From contig JAIXTP010000032.1 in assembly GCA_027483895.1 (NCBI GenBank), forward strand, positions 62,001-126,000: DNA of 64,000 nucleotides, in the 5' to 3' direction. The notes below the pieces were generated by a model. The model searched no databases. It was not told the DNA's origin and worked only from the letters and a program-made list of their open reading frames with translations. Both the position numbers and the translations under genes were made by a program. Positions within the stretch are counted from its first letter, which is position 1; each line of letters starts with the position of its first letter. This document shows, one piece after another, positions 1 to 7,932 of this stretch. Source of the DNA: Hyphomicrobiales bacterium. Its GTDB lineage: Bacteria > Pseudomonadota > Alphaproteobacteria > Rhizobiales > Beijerinckiaceae.

Positions 1-214
1 CCCGCAGCGCATCGAGAAGGGTCGCGACATGGGCCGGATCGCCCGGGCCGGGATCGAGCACGGTGACGCGGCCCGAGCCGAGCACATAGGTGCAGGTGCC
101 GGTGAAGGTGAAGGGACCGCCGTTGCCCGCGACGAGGCGGCGGACCAGCGGCGTGAGCCGTTCGAGGCGCCCCGGCTCGGGAGCGTCACGATCGAAAGGA
201 ACCTCGTCGGTCAT
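1..214 (-). CDS. MBL-fold metallo-hydrolase, N-terminal part (gene continues off the left edge)
   Basis: Only the first 71 codons are in the window. The ATG lies at 214-212 on the minus strand and the frame is open to base 1. The visible part reads as an N-terminal beta region with the segment GPFTFTGTCTYVLG followed by VTVLDPGP. This resembles the start of LACTB2-like or glyoxalase-II-like metallo-beta-lactamase-fold hydrolases, where the aspartate-proline turn precedes the first metal motif. The HxHxDH metal motif would lie outside the window, so the substrate cannot be judged. The gene is divergent from bioY, and the 139-base gap between them holds no promoter I can name. Confidence 0.7.
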   Translation of the reverse strand, partial: MTDEVPFDRDAPEPGRLERLTPLVRRLVAGNGGPFTFTGTCTYVLGSGRVTVLDPGPGDPAHVATLLDALR

Positions 215-353
215 CGGTGCCTCGCAAGCGGTTTTCGACTTGTTTCCGAGCGCTCGCTGACCGCATCACCGTTGCGCTTTCGGTGCGAGCGTGTAGGGTC
301 CGGCACGAAGAATAGCCAGCGCGAAAGCGCTTTCTGCCTTTTTGAGGTGTTTC

Positions 354-929
354 ATGGCCGTTTACCCGCTCGCCCGCACTCTGTGGCCGTCCCGCGGCCG
401 AATCGATTCCGCCGCCAAGTCGGTGCTGCTCGCGCTTGCCGGCACGGCGCTGCTGACGCTCTCGGCCAAGGTGCAGGTTCCCTTCTACCCGGTCCCGATG
501 ACCATGCAGAGCATGGTCGTGCTGATGATCGGCGCGGTCTACGGCGCGCGCCTCGGCGCGGCCACGCTCGGCCTCTACCTCCTGCAGGGCGCGATGGGCC
601 TGCCGGTCTTCGCCTCCGGCGCGGGCCTCGCCTACATGACCGGCCCGACCGGCGGCTATCTCGCGGGCTTCCTCGCCGCGGCCTTCGTGACGGGCGCGCT
701 CGTCGAGCGCGGCTTCGGCCGTTCGCTGACGGGGCTCTTCGGCGTGATGGCGCTGGGCCATGTCGTTCTCTTCGCCTTCGGCTATGCGTGGCTGGCCTCG
801 CTGGTCGGCGCCGAGAAGGCGTGGATCGCGGGCGTCGCGCCGTTCTGGGCCGCCACGCTGCTGAAGACCGGTCTCGGTGCCGCCGCGATGCGCGGCCTCC
901 TCACGGTCACGGCCCGCCGCGAAGGCTGA
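354..929 (+). CDS. bioY: BioY-family biotin transporter (ECF S-component)
   Basis: A 191-residue, strongly hydrophobic protein with about six predicted membrane segments. It carries features of the BioY family: an early AKVQVPFYPVPMTMQS segment, which matches the family's substrate-binding region, and a glycine-rich MTGPTGGYLAGF motif near residue 95. BioY is the biotin-binding membrane subunit of energy-coupling-factor importers and can work alone or with EcfA/EcfT. No ecfA or ecfT (bioM/bioN) lies beside it here. I chose the ATG at 354; an in-frame TTG at 342 is possible. The leader contains a small GAAA-loop hairpin (318-331) followed by a T-rich tract, but no BioR operator was seen. Confidence 0.93.
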   Translation: MAVYPLARTLWPSRGRIDSAAKSVLLALAGTALLTLSAKVQVPFYPVPMTMQSMVVLMIGAVYGARLGAATLGLYLLQGAMGLPVFASGAGLAYMTGPTGGYLAGFLAAAFVTGALVERGFGRSLTGLFGVMALGHVVLFAFGYAWLASLVGAEKAWIAGVAPFWAATLLKTGLGAAAMRGLLTVTARREG

Positions 930-953
930 CCCTTCCTTCACTGTCGAACTCTC

Positions 954-980
954 GAAGGCCGCGCCCCATGCGCGGCCTTC
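954..980 (+). terminator. Stem-loop after bioY
   Basis: Ten-base perfect arms (GAAGGCCGCG and CGCGGCCTTC) enclose a seven-base loop 24 bases after the bioY stop codon. There is no clean T-run, so termination efficiency is uncertain. Confidence 0.5.
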
Positions 981-994
981 CGCGTTTCGGGATC

Positions 995-1022
995 GGAACT
1001 TCGCAGGACGGGGACGGGTTTC
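995..1022 (+). promoter_or_regulatory. Candidate EcfG general-stress promoter (variant -10)
   Basis: GGAAC at 995-999, a 17-base spacer, then GGTTTC at 1017-1022, about 20 bases before the start of the 70-residue protein. The -35 is exact. The -10 has G instead of C in the CGTT core, so this is weaker than the other sites in the window. Confidence 0.5.
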
Positions 1023-1041
1023 CTGACGACAGGAGGCCCCG

Positions 1042-1254
1042 ATGACCGATACGAACAAACCGGAGCGGTTGCACGACCGCGCCGAACCGGCACGGCGCCC
1101 GGGACAACCCGGCGCGGCGGACGAAAAGGGCGAGCGGACGGTGGTGGATCCCAATCCCGGCCGGCGCCGCGACCCCGGAGGGCACGGGCTCGGCCTCGAC
1201 GGCGACCCGCCCGGCGGACCGCGCGAACCCGAACCCGGCGAGCGCCGTCCATGA
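1042..1254 (+). CDS. Small, charged, probably disordered protein of unknown function
   Basis: Seventy residues, rich in Gly, Pro, Arg, Glu and Asp, with no hydrophobic segment. The C-terminal half has repeated DPNPGRRRDPGG-like and GDPPGGPREP-like stretches, as in small hydrophilic stress proteins. The ATG at 1042 is preceded by an AGGAGG-type ribosome site (GACAGGAGGCCCCG). The stop overlaps the next gene's ATG (ATGA at 1251-1254), so the two are almost certainly co-translated. A candidate EcfG promoter lies just upstream. I do not recognise a family; function is unknown. Confidence 0.7.
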   Translation: MTDTNKPERLHDRAEPARRPGQPGAADEKGERTVVDPNPGRRRDPGGHGLGLDGDPPGGPREPEPGERRP

Positions 1255-1589
1255 GCAATCCCGGCGAACCTGCGGACGAAGCGCGCCGCGCTGCGACGGG
1301 CACGACCTCCGGCCTGCGCAAGGACATCGATGCCGGAGCGACCGGCGACAAGGTGAATGCCGTGGACCCGGCCGCCGCCCCGCTCGGGACGGACGAGGAA
1401 GCGGCGGGAAAGCCGCTCGAAGCCGAGGTGATCGCCTTTGCCGAGCAGCGGGAGCGGCGGCGGAAGATCGGCACCGACCCGAACCGCACCCGCGCGGGCG
1501 GCATGGAACACGGCGGAAGCCGCGCCTGGGTCATCGCGATCGTGCTGATGATCGCGGTCCTCGCGGTGTTGTTCCTGCTGATGCGCTGA
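1251..1589 (+). CDS. Small tail-anchored membrane protein of unknown function
   Basis: A 112-residue protein with a hydrophilic N-terminal region of about 88 residues and one C-terminal membrane segment (AWVIAIVLMIAVLAVLFLL) ending in MR. The topology suggests a tail-anchored inner-membrane protein with its N-terminus in the cytoplasm. It overlaps the preceding 70-residue gene by four bases and ends one base before the convergent sensor kinase gene. It shares the candidate EcfG promoter at 995. No family recognised. Confidence 0.75.
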   Translation: MSNPGEPADEARRAATGTTSGLRKDIDAGATGDKVNAVDPAAAPLGTDEEAAGKPLEAEVIAFAEQRERRRKIGTDPNRTRAGGMEHGGSRAWVIAIVLMIAVLAVLFLLMR

Positions 1590-2639
1590 TCAGGGACGAC
1601 CGGACCGCAGATCGAGGACGGCCATGCCGCCCGGTCCGGGGTCGACCGCAAGAGCGATTCCCGCCTGAGCCGCGATCTTCTGCACGAGGAGGAGGCCCAA
1701 GCCCTTCTCCTCCCCTTTCGGAATGCCGGGGCCGTCGTCGGACAGCACGATGCGCCGAACGCCGCCGTCGCATGCGAGCGCGATGCGCAGCCGGCGGACG
1801 CGGCCGTGCAGGACGGCGTTCGACACGAGTTCGGACATGATGACGCCCACCGCGGTACCGAGCGCGATGTCGACCTCGCAATCGTCGCCTTCGAGATCGA
1901 GCCGCACGCCTTCGGCCCGGTAAAGGCGGAAGAGGCCCGTGCAGACGCGACCGAGGAAGGGGGAGAGCGCGATGGAGGAGACGTCATCGTCGTCATGCAG
2001 CTCCTGCTGCACGAGGGCGAGGGCCCGGATGCGCTGTGCCAGTCGTTCGAGGCCGTCGCGGACGGGGCCGCTCGTCTGCCGGCTCTGGAGCGCGACGAGG
2101 CTCAGGATCACCTGAAGATTGTTCTTCACGCGGTGATGGACCTCGCGCACCAGCACGTCGTGACGGCTGCGGGCCCGCTCGGCGTCCTCGCGTTCGGCGC
2201 TCATGTGCTCGGCGTCGCTGTCGAGGTCGGTCACGTCGACGCAGGAGCCGAGATAGCCGAGGAATTCCCCGTTGCGTTCGAAGAGGGGGCGGCTCTTGTC
2301 GACGATCCGGCGCCACGCGCCGTCATGCCGGCGCAGGCGATAGGCGACGAGGCAGTCGCGCCGCTCGGCGAGCGCGGCGGCGAAGCGCCGCGTCCGGTCC
2401 TCGCGATCGTCGGGATGGACGCCGGAGAGCCAGCCGGTTCCGAGCTGCGTGTCGACGGGGCGGCCGGTGAAGGACAGCCACGAGCCGTTCAGATAATCGA
2501 TCCGGCCTTCCGGATCGGACCGCCAGACGAGAGCCGGCGTTTTGTCGAGGAGATCGCTGGACTTGGCGGGCCTCGGAGCCCCCCTCCCGACCCGAGCCGA
2601 GAGACGCGGTCCGCGCCAAGCCGATCCATGTATCAACAT
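1590..2639 (-). CDS. PAS-domain sensor histidine kinase, HisKA_2 type
   Basis: A 349-residue soluble kinase. Residues about 20-150 form a PAS domain with its PAC motif (TPALVWRSDPEGRIDYLN, then FLGYLGSCVDVTD). Next comes a HisKA_2 dimerisation/phosphoacceptor motif REVHHRVKNNLQVI, then an ATP-binding domain with the N-box MSELVSNAVLHG and the G-box DDGPGIPKGEEKGLGLLL. HisKA_2/HWE kinases are typical partners of PhyR-type response regulators in the alphaproteobacterial general stress response. No response regulator gene adjoins it. The ATG at 2639 was chosen because the PAS domain starts soon after; upstream codons in this frame are Arg-rich and unlike protein. An EcfG-type promoter lies about 150 bases upstream, implying a long leader. 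Confidence 0.88.
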   Translation of the reverse strand: MLIHGSAWRGPRLSARVGRGAPRPAKSSDLLDKTPALVWRSDPEGRIDYLNGSWLSFTGRPVDTQLGTGWLSGVHPDDREDRTRRFAAALAERRDCLVAYRLRRHDGAWRRIVDKSRPLFERNGEFLGYLGSCVDVTDLDSDAEHMSAEREDAERARSRHDVLVREVHHRVKNNLQVILSLVALQSRQTSGPVRDGLERLAQRIRALALVQQELHDDDDVSSIALSPFLGRVCTGLFRLYRAEGVRLDLEGDDCEVDIALGTAVGVIMSELVSNAVLHGRVRRLRIALACDGGVRRIVLSDDGPGIPKGEEKGLGLLLVQKIAAQAGIALAVDPGPGGMAVLDLRSGRP

Positions 2640-2789
2640 ATGCTCTGGCCGAGTTCCGCCCGGAGAACCCGATCTCCGGGGCCGCTTCCTGTTCGGGCAC
2701 GAGGCCGGCCGATCACGGGCGCAACGTCCGGACCGCGCCGCGCGGATCCGGTGGCGACAAGGATCGGAAGGCCTCCTCCGAGTGCGGCG

Positions 2790-2816
2790 GAAACGTCTCC
2801 CCGTCCGAGCGGTTCC
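2790..2816 (-). promoter_or_regulatory. Candidate EcfG promoter for the PAS/HisKA_2 kinase
   Basis: On the minus strand GGAAC (2816-2812), a 16-base spacer, then CGTTTC (2795-2790). It matches the alphaproteobacterial EcfG consensus exactly. The next coding start on this strand is the kinase at 2639. Confidence 0.75.
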
Positions 2817-2892
2817 GGTCGTCGACGCCGTTTCCGGGGCCGACGACCGAAAACGGGCTCGCCGGCGCCCGAGCCGGGAGCCCGCGAGCACG

Positions 2893-3255
2893 TCATTCGG
2901 GGACGACCTGGATGACGCGGCGCGTCTGCGGATTGACGAGGACCACCTCGTCCTGCGTCACGAAATAGCGGTAGTTCCGCATCGCGGGGTTCTCGACATA
3001 GAGCTCTTCCGGCAAGGGCTGCAGTTCGACCGTCGTCGGCACGGACGAGCCGACGGCGAGCCGCTCCTGCACCACGACGGGCGCTGCGGGCCGCGTCTTC
3101 ACGTAGCGCTTGATGGTGGTGCCCTGCTCGGGCGTCACGACGATCGAGCCCGTCGTGTCCTCCTGAATGATGGTCGTGGTCTGGGCGAGCACGGGCCCGC
3201 CCGCGAGGGCGACGCCGATCAGGATCGCCGAGGCCGTTCTGATTGTCCGGGTCAT
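2893..3255 (-). CDS. DUF1236 family periplasmic protein
   Basis: A 120-residue protein with a clear signal peptide (MTRTIRTASAILIGVALAGG, cleavage probably after ..VLAQ). The mature region contains the DUF1236-like pattern: a repeated QG(T)TIKRYVKTRP / VPTTVELQPLPEEL core and a C-terminal NYRYFVTQDEVVLVNPQTRRVI segment. Such proteins are common in Hyphomicrobiales, usually secreted and of unknown role. I chose the ATG at 3255, which puts the signal peptide at the N-terminus. Its promoter appears to be the symmetric EcfG site at 3289-3316. Confidence 0.88.
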   Translation of the reverse strand: MTRTIRTASAILIGVALAGGPVLAQTTTIIQEDTTGSIVVTPEQGTTIKRYVKTRPAAPVVVQERLAVGSSVPTTVELQPLPEELYVENPAMRNYRYFVTQDEVVLVNPQTRRVIQVVPE

Positions 3256-3288
3256 GAAACGCTCCCTGTGAACGGATGATGTGCAGCG

Positions 3289-3316
3289 GGAACGTGCCGC
3301 GCGGCCGACCCGTTCC
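3289..3316. promoter_or_regulatory. Symmetric EcfG-type site readable on both strands
   Basis: Plus strand: GGAAC (3289-3293), 17 bases, CGTTCC (3311-3316). Minus strand: GGAAC (3316-3312), 17 bases, CGTTCC (3294-3289). The same 28 bases thus give a consensus promoter in each direction: one for the DUF1236 gene on the left, the other for the SDR-Ku-LigD operon on the right. Confidence 0.72.
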
Positions 3317-3386
3317 GGATCCGAATCGGAACCCTCCGGCACGGGCGGAATTACCCCCGGTCCTCGCGAATCAGTCCGGAGCCGTC

Positions 3387-4379
3387 ATGCGCCTCACCCT
3401 CAAGCCGCTCGCCGAGCAGGTCCTCGTCATCACGGGCGCATCGAGCGGCATCGGGCTGGCCACGGCACGGGCGGCCGCGGCGGAGGGCGCGCGTCTCGTG
3501 CTCGCGGCGCGGAACACCGAAGCGCTGGAGGAGATCGCCCGCGAACTCGACGTGACCGAGGTCGAGGTCGTGGCCGCCGATGTCGGGCGGGAAGAAGACG
3601 TCAGGCGCATCGCGGCCCGCGCGGTGGAGCGCTTCGGCGGGTTCGACACATGGATCAACGATGCGGGCGTCTCGATCTACGGCCCGACGCTTCTCGTTTC
3701 CACCGAGGACCACAAGCGGCTCTTCGACACGAATTACTGGGGCGTCGTCTACGGCACGTTGGCCGCGGCCGACCATCTGCGGACGCGCGGGGGCGCGATC
3801 ATCACGGTGGGCAGCGTCGTGTCGGACTGGTCGGCCCCGCTGCAGGGCGCCTATTCGGCCTCCAAGCACGCCGTGAAGGGCTTCGTCGACGCCTTCCGGA
3901 TCGAGTGCCTGCACGACGCGATGCCGATCTCCGTGACGCTGATCAAGCCGAGCGCGATCGACACGCCCTATCCCGAACATGCGCGGAATTATCTGGCGCG
4001 GGAGCCCGCGCTGCCGCCGCCGGTCTATGCGCCGGAGATCGTCGCGGACGCGATCCTGCACGCCGCGGCGCGGCCCGTCCGCGAGATCACGGTGGGCGCC
4101 GGCGGCTGGGCGATCGGCGTGGTGCAGCGGCTCCTGCCGGGCCTCGTCGATCTCGTGATGGCGAAGACCATGTGGCCGCTGCAGATGCGGCCCGAACCGC
4201 GGGACGTGAAGCGCGGCAGCGCGCTCTATGCACCGCAGGACGACGGCGCCCCCCACGGCCGGGCGTCGCACGTGATCCGCACCAGCCCTTTCACGCAGGC
4301 GCAGCTGCAGCCGGTCAAGGCAGCGGCCGCCGCATTCCTCGCGGGCGCCGTCGTCGCCCGCTTGATCCGGGGACGCTGA
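3387..4379 (+). CDS. Short-chain dehydrogenase/reductase, first gene of the NHEJ operon
   Basis: A 330-residue SDR with a Rossmann N-terminus (TGASSGIG, residues about 17-24), NDAG in place of the usual NNAG, a catalytic Ser (VGSVVSDWSA) and YSASK. It has a C-terminal extension of about 80 residues beyond the usual 250-residue SDR, ending in an Ala-rich hydrophobic segment (AAAAFLAGAVVARLI) that may touch a membrane. The substrate is unknown. It precedes ku by 25 bases and ligD follows, so it is probably co-transcribed with them from the EcfG-type site at 3289. The ATG at 3387 starts right at the SDR fold (MRLTLKPLAEQVLVITG). Confidence 0.88.
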   Translation: MRLTLKPLAEQVLVITGASSGIGLATARAAAAEGARLVLAARNTEALEEIARELDVTEVEVVAADVGREEDVRRIAARAVERFGGFDTWINDAGVSIYGPTLLVSTEDHKRLFDTNYWGVVYGTLAAADHLRTRGGAIITVGSVVSDWSAPLQGAYSASKHAVKGFVDAFRIECLHDAMPISVTLIKPSAIDTPYPEHARNYLAREPALPPPVYAPEIVADAILHAAARPVREITVGAGGWAIGVVQRLLPGLVDLVMAKTMWPLQMRPEPRDVKRGSALYAPQDDGAPHGRASHVIRTSPFTQAQLQPVKAAAAAFLAGAVVARLIRGR

Positions 4380-4404
4380 AGCCCCGCCGTTCAAGGAGGC
4401 CCGC

Positions 4405-5367
4405 ATGGCCCCGCGCGCTTATTGGAAGGGCTATCTGAAGCTCTCCCTCGTCTCCTGCGCCGTCGCGCTCTACCCGGCATCGAGCTCGACCGCGAAAGTG
4501 TCCTTCCACACGCTCAACCGCGACACGGGCAACCGGCTGAAGCGGCAGATGATCGACGCCGAGACCGGCGAGGTGGTCGAGAACGACCGGCAGGTGCGCG
4601 GCTACGAGATCGCCAAGGGACACAATATCGTCGTGGAGGACGAAGAGCTCGAAAAGATCGCGATCGAGAGCACGCACACGATCGACATCGAACGCTTCGT
4701 GCCGCGGGACGAGATCGACGAGCTCTATATCGACTCGCCCTATTACATCGCGCCCGACGACCGGGTGGCGGAAGAGGCCTTCGCCGTGATCCGCGAGGCG
4801 ATGCGCCGCCGCGATGTGGTGGGCCTCGCGCGGGTCGTGCTGTCGCGGCGCGAGCGCATCCTGATGCTGGAGCCCCGCGGCAAGGGCCTGTTCGCCGCGA
4901 CGCTGCGCTACGGCTACGAGGTGCGGGCGGACGAGGCGTATTTCGAAGACATTCCCGACGTGGCGCTGCCGGACGAGATGCTCGATCTCGCGGGCCACAT
5001 CATCGAGCGCAAGGCGGGCCATTTCGAGCCCGAGAGCTTCGAGGACCGCTATGAGAATGCGGTGATCGCGCTCATCCGCTCGAAGCAGACGGGCGAACCG
5101 ATGAAGACCACCGCGGCGCCGCGGCCGAGCAACGTCGTCAATCTGATGGACGCGCTGAAGAAGAGCCTCGCTTCCGAAAAGCCCGCGACGGCGAAGTCCG
5201 CCGAGGCTCCGGCGCGCGCGGCGAAGCCCGCCAAGGCCCGCGCGGCGCGCGCTCCCGAGCCGCCCCCGGCTCCGCGGCCGCCCTCCGCGCGGGGTGCGGG
5301 AAAGAAGACGGCCGCGGGCGGCGGGAAGGCCCGCGCGCCGGCCCGCTCCTACCGCCGCGCAGGGTGA
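4405..5367 (+). CDS. ku: Non-homologous end-joining protein Ku
   Basis: A 320-residue bacterial Ku. The start YWKGYLKLSLVSCAVALYPA and the core segments KVSFHTLNRDTGNRLKRQM and VVLSRRERILMLEPRGKGL are diagnostic. The Ku core occupies residues 1 to about 255. It is followed by a Lys/Ala/Pro-rich tail of about 60 residues (AKPAKARAARAPEPPPAP), as found in many proteobacterial Ku proteins, where the tail modulates DNA binding and threading. Ku forms a ring-shaped homodimer on broken ends and recruits LigD, whose gene starts six bases downstream. A GGAGG-like site precedes the ATG at 4405. Confidence 0.96.
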   Translation: MAPRAYWKGYLKLSLVSCAVALYPASSSTAKVSFHTLNRDTGNRLKRQMIDAETGEVVENDRQVRGYEIAKGHNIVVEDEELEKIAIESTHTIDIERFVPRDEIDELYIDSPYYIAPDDRVAEEAFAVIREAMRRRDVVGLARVVLSRRERILMLEPRGKGLFAATLRYGYEVRADEAYFEDIPDVALPDEMLDLAGHIIERKAGHFEPESFEDRYENAVIALIRSKQTGEPMKTTAAPRPSNVVNLMDALKKSLASEKPATAKSAEAPARAAKPAKARAARAPEPPPAPRPPSARGAGKKTAAGGGKARAPARSYRRAG

Positions 5368-5373
5368 CGGAGG

Positions 5374-7932
5374 ATGGCGGGAGGGCTCGACGAATATCGC
5401 AGCAAGCGCGATTTCGGCCGCACCGCCGAACCCCGGGGAGCCGCGCGGGCGAGCCGGAAAAAGGCCGCGGCGCCGTCCTTCGTGATCCAGAAGCACGCGG
5501 CGCGGCGCCTCCATTACGATCTCCGGCTCGAACTCGACGGCGTCTACAAGAGCTGGGCCGTCACGAAAGGTCCGAGCCTCGTTCCCGGCGAGAAGCGCCT
5601 GTCGGTCGCGGTCGAGGACCACCCGCTCGACTACGGCAGCTTCGAAGGCACGATACCGCAGGGGGAATACGGCGGCGGCTCCGTGCTGCTCTGGGATAGC
5701 GGCACCTGGACGCCGGACGGCGACCCGCATCGCGGGCTGGAAAAAGGCCATCTCGAATTCACGCTTGCGGGCGAGAAGCTGCACGGGCGCTGGCACCTCG
5801 TGCGGCTGAAGCCGCGGCGCGGCGAGAAGAAGACGAACTGGCTGCTGATCAAGGCCGAGGACGACTTCGCGCGGACCGCCGACGCCCCCGACATCCTCGA
5901 CGAGGCCCCGCGCAGCGTGAAGACCGGGCGGCTCGTCGAAGAGATCGCCGAGGGGACCGACAAGGTGTGGACCAAAGAAGGCGAAGCCGACCCGCCGCCC
6001 CCCGAGAAGAAGCGGGCCGTGGCCGGAAAGGCGCGGCGGACCGGGAGCAAGGCCCTCCCCGCCTTCGTCGAACCCTGCCTCGCGACCCTCGTGGAAGCGA
6101 CGCCGGCCGATCCGAAATTCATCCATGAGATCAAGTTCGACGGCTACCGCCTTCAGGCCGCGATCGCGGACGGACGGGTCGTGACGCGCACACGCGCGGG
6201 CCATGACTGGACGGAGAAGTTCGAGGGCGCACCCTTTCTCGATGCGCTCCGCAGACTGCCCGGCACGCTGCTGATCGACGGCGAACTGGTGGTGAATGCC
6301 GAGACCGGGCATTCGGACTTCACCGCGTTGCAGGACGATCTCTCGACCGGGCGGCGCGAGCGGATGGTCTATATGGCCTTCGATCTCCTGCAGCGGGACG
6401 GGACCGATCTGCGCGGCGAGCCGCTCACCGAGCGCAAGGCCGCGCTGGAACCGCTGATCGCGGCGCTCGACGATCCTGCGGTGCGGTTCAGCGAACATCT
6501 CGAGGAGAGCGGCGAGACCCTGCTCGACCATGCCTGCCGGCTCGGCCTCGAAGGCATCGTCTCGAAGCGGAAGGACGCGCCCTATCGCTCGGGCCGGGGC
6601 AAGGACTGGGTGAAGTCCAAATGCACGGCGCGGCAGGAATTCGTGGTGGCGGGCTTCACGCCCTCGACAACGCTGAAGCGGGCCGTGGGCGCGCTGGTGC
6701 TGGGCTATTACGACGGGGAGACGCTGATCCATGCGGGCCGGGTCGGCTCCGGCTTCACCGAGGACTCCGCGCGCACGATGTTCGCCTTGCTGGACGCGGA
6801 GCGACGGGAGACCTCGCCCTTCGCGGCGAAGCTCGTGACGGCCGATGCGCGGCAGGTGCGCTTCGTGGAGCCGAAGCGCGTGGCGGAAGTGGAGTTCCGC
6901 GGCTGGACGGGCGGGGGCTCGCTGCGCCATCCCGTCTTCAAGGGGCTGCGCGAGGACAAGGCGGCGGAAGACGTGCGGCGCGAGGACACCGGGCGCGATC
7001 GCAAGGCCGCTCCGCGCCATTCCATCGCCCTCACCCATCCCGACCGCCTCTTGTGGCCGGATGCGGGCGTGACCAAACAGGGTCTCGCGGAATTCTATGC
7101 GGACATCTGGGACTGGATCCGCCCGCATGTGACCGGCCGGCTCCTGAGCCTCGTGCGGTGCCCGGAAGGCATCGCCGGCAGTTGCTTCTTCCAGAAACAT
7201 GCCTGGCGCGGGCTGTCGGACGCCGTCGAGCAGGTACACCTGCCCGGCGACCCGGAAGAGCAGCTCGCCATCGCCGATCTCGACGGGCTGATCGCGCTGG
7301 TGCAGGCGGGCGTACTGGAAATCCACCCGTGGGGTTCGCGGCTCGACGACGTGGAAAGGCCGGACATGCTGACCTTCGACCTCGACCCCGGCGAGGGCGT
7401 CGACTGGGACGGCGTGGTCGCGGGCGCGCTCGCCGTGCGCGACAGGCTGGGCGAGGACGGGCTCGAAACTTTCGTGAAGACCTCCGGCGGAAAAGGCCTG
7501 CATGTCGTCGTGCCGATCACGCCCGAGGCGGACTGGGACACGGCGAAGGCCTATTGCCGCGGGGTCGCCGAAGATCTCGCGGAGCGGATGCCCGAGCGCT
7601 ACACGGCCGCGCTCGCCAAGAAGGCGCGCGGCGGGCGGATCTTCATCGACTATCTGCGGAACGGACGGGGAGCGACGGCGGTGGCCGCCTTCTCGACCCG
7701 CGCGCGGCCCGGCGCGCCGGTGGCCACCCCCGTCGGCTGGAAGGAGCTGGGGCCTGCGCTGCGTCCCGACCGGTTCAGAATCGGCAATCTCGCCGCGCGG
7801 CTCGACCATCTCGGGAGCGACCCGTGGGCGAAGTTCTTCACGACGCGGCAGACGCTGCCCGCCGGAGAGCCGAAGCCGAAAAAGGGCAAGCCGAAGGGAA
7901 AGCCTAGCGGCCGCAGCCCTCGACGAGGCTGA
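5374..7932 (+). CDS. ligD: ATP-dependent DNA ligase LigD (phosphoesterase-ligase-polymerase)
   Basis: An 852-residue three-domain LigD in the order PE-LIG-POL, as in Pseudomonas LigD. The 3'-phosphoesterase domain (residues about 35-165) shows HAARRLHYDLRLELDG. The ligase domain (about 225-530) has the nucleotidyl-lysine motif EIKFDGYRL with Lys near residue 254. The primase-polymerase domain (about 545-830) has the metal-binding DLDPGEG motif near residue 668 and KTSGGKGLHVVVP. It ends in a Lys-rich tail. The enzyme fills, trims and seals double-strand breaks with Ku. The last 29 bases overlap the convergent 178-residue gene. Confidence 0.96.
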   Translation: MAGGLDEYRSKRDFGRTAEPRGAARASRKKAAAPSFVIQKHAARRLHYDLRLELDGVYKSWAVTKGPSLVPGEKRLSVAVEDHPLDYGSFEGTIPQGEYGGGSVLLWDSGTWTPDGDPHRGLEKGHLEFTLAGEKLHGRWHLVRLKPRRGEKKTNWLLIKAEDDFARTADAPDILDEAPRSVKTGRLVEEIAEGTDKVWTKEGEADPPPPEKKRAVAGKARRTGSKALPAFVEPCLATLVEATPADPKFIHEIKFDGYRLQAAIADGRVVTRTRAGHDWTEKFEGAPFLDALRRLPGTLLIDGELVVNAETGHSDFTALQDDLSTGRRERMVYMAFDLLQRDGTDLRGEPLTERKAALEPLIAALDDPAVRFSEHLEESGETLLDHACRLGLEGIVSKRKDAPYRSGRGKDWVKSKCTARQEFVVAGFTPSTTLKRAVGALVLGYYDGETLIHAGRVGSGFTEDSARTMFALLDAERRETSPFAAKLVTADARQVRFVEPKRVAEVEFRGWTGGGSLRHPVFKGLREDKAAEDVRREDTGRDRKAAPRHSIALTHPDRLLWPDAGVTKQGLAEFYADIWDWIRPHVTGRLLSLVRCPEGIAGSCFFQKHAWRGLSDAVEQVHLPGDPEEQLAIADLDGLIALVQAGVLEIHPWGSRLDDVERPDMLTFDLDPGEGVDWDGVVAGALAVRDRLGEDGLETFVKTSGGKGLHVVVPITPEADWDTAKAYCRGVAEDLAERMPERYTAALAKKARGGRIFIDYLRNGRGATAVAAFSTRARPGAPVATPVGWKELGPALRPDRFRIGNLAARLDHLGSDPWAKFFTTRQTLPAGEPKPKKGKPKGKPSGRSPRRG

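Noticed and set aside
318-331. GAAA-loop hairpin before bioY as a riboswitch or attenuator
   Set aside because: Only a five-base stem with a T-rich tail; no known biotin-responsive RNA exists to match and no BioR box was seen.
2637-2662. EcfG-like GGAAC close to the kinase start
   Set aside because: The spacer to the nearest GTT is too short, and the element would overlap the start codon.
2633-2896. 87-codon minus-strand frame upstream of the PAS kinase
   Set aside because: Arg-rich with no ribosome site, and it spans the EcfG promoter at 2790-2816.
4315-7809. Very long open frame antisense to ku and ligD (over 1100 codons)
   Set aside because: GC-rich DNA keeps antisense frames open. The translation is Arg/Ala/His-rich without domains, while the plus strand encodes clear Ku and LigD.
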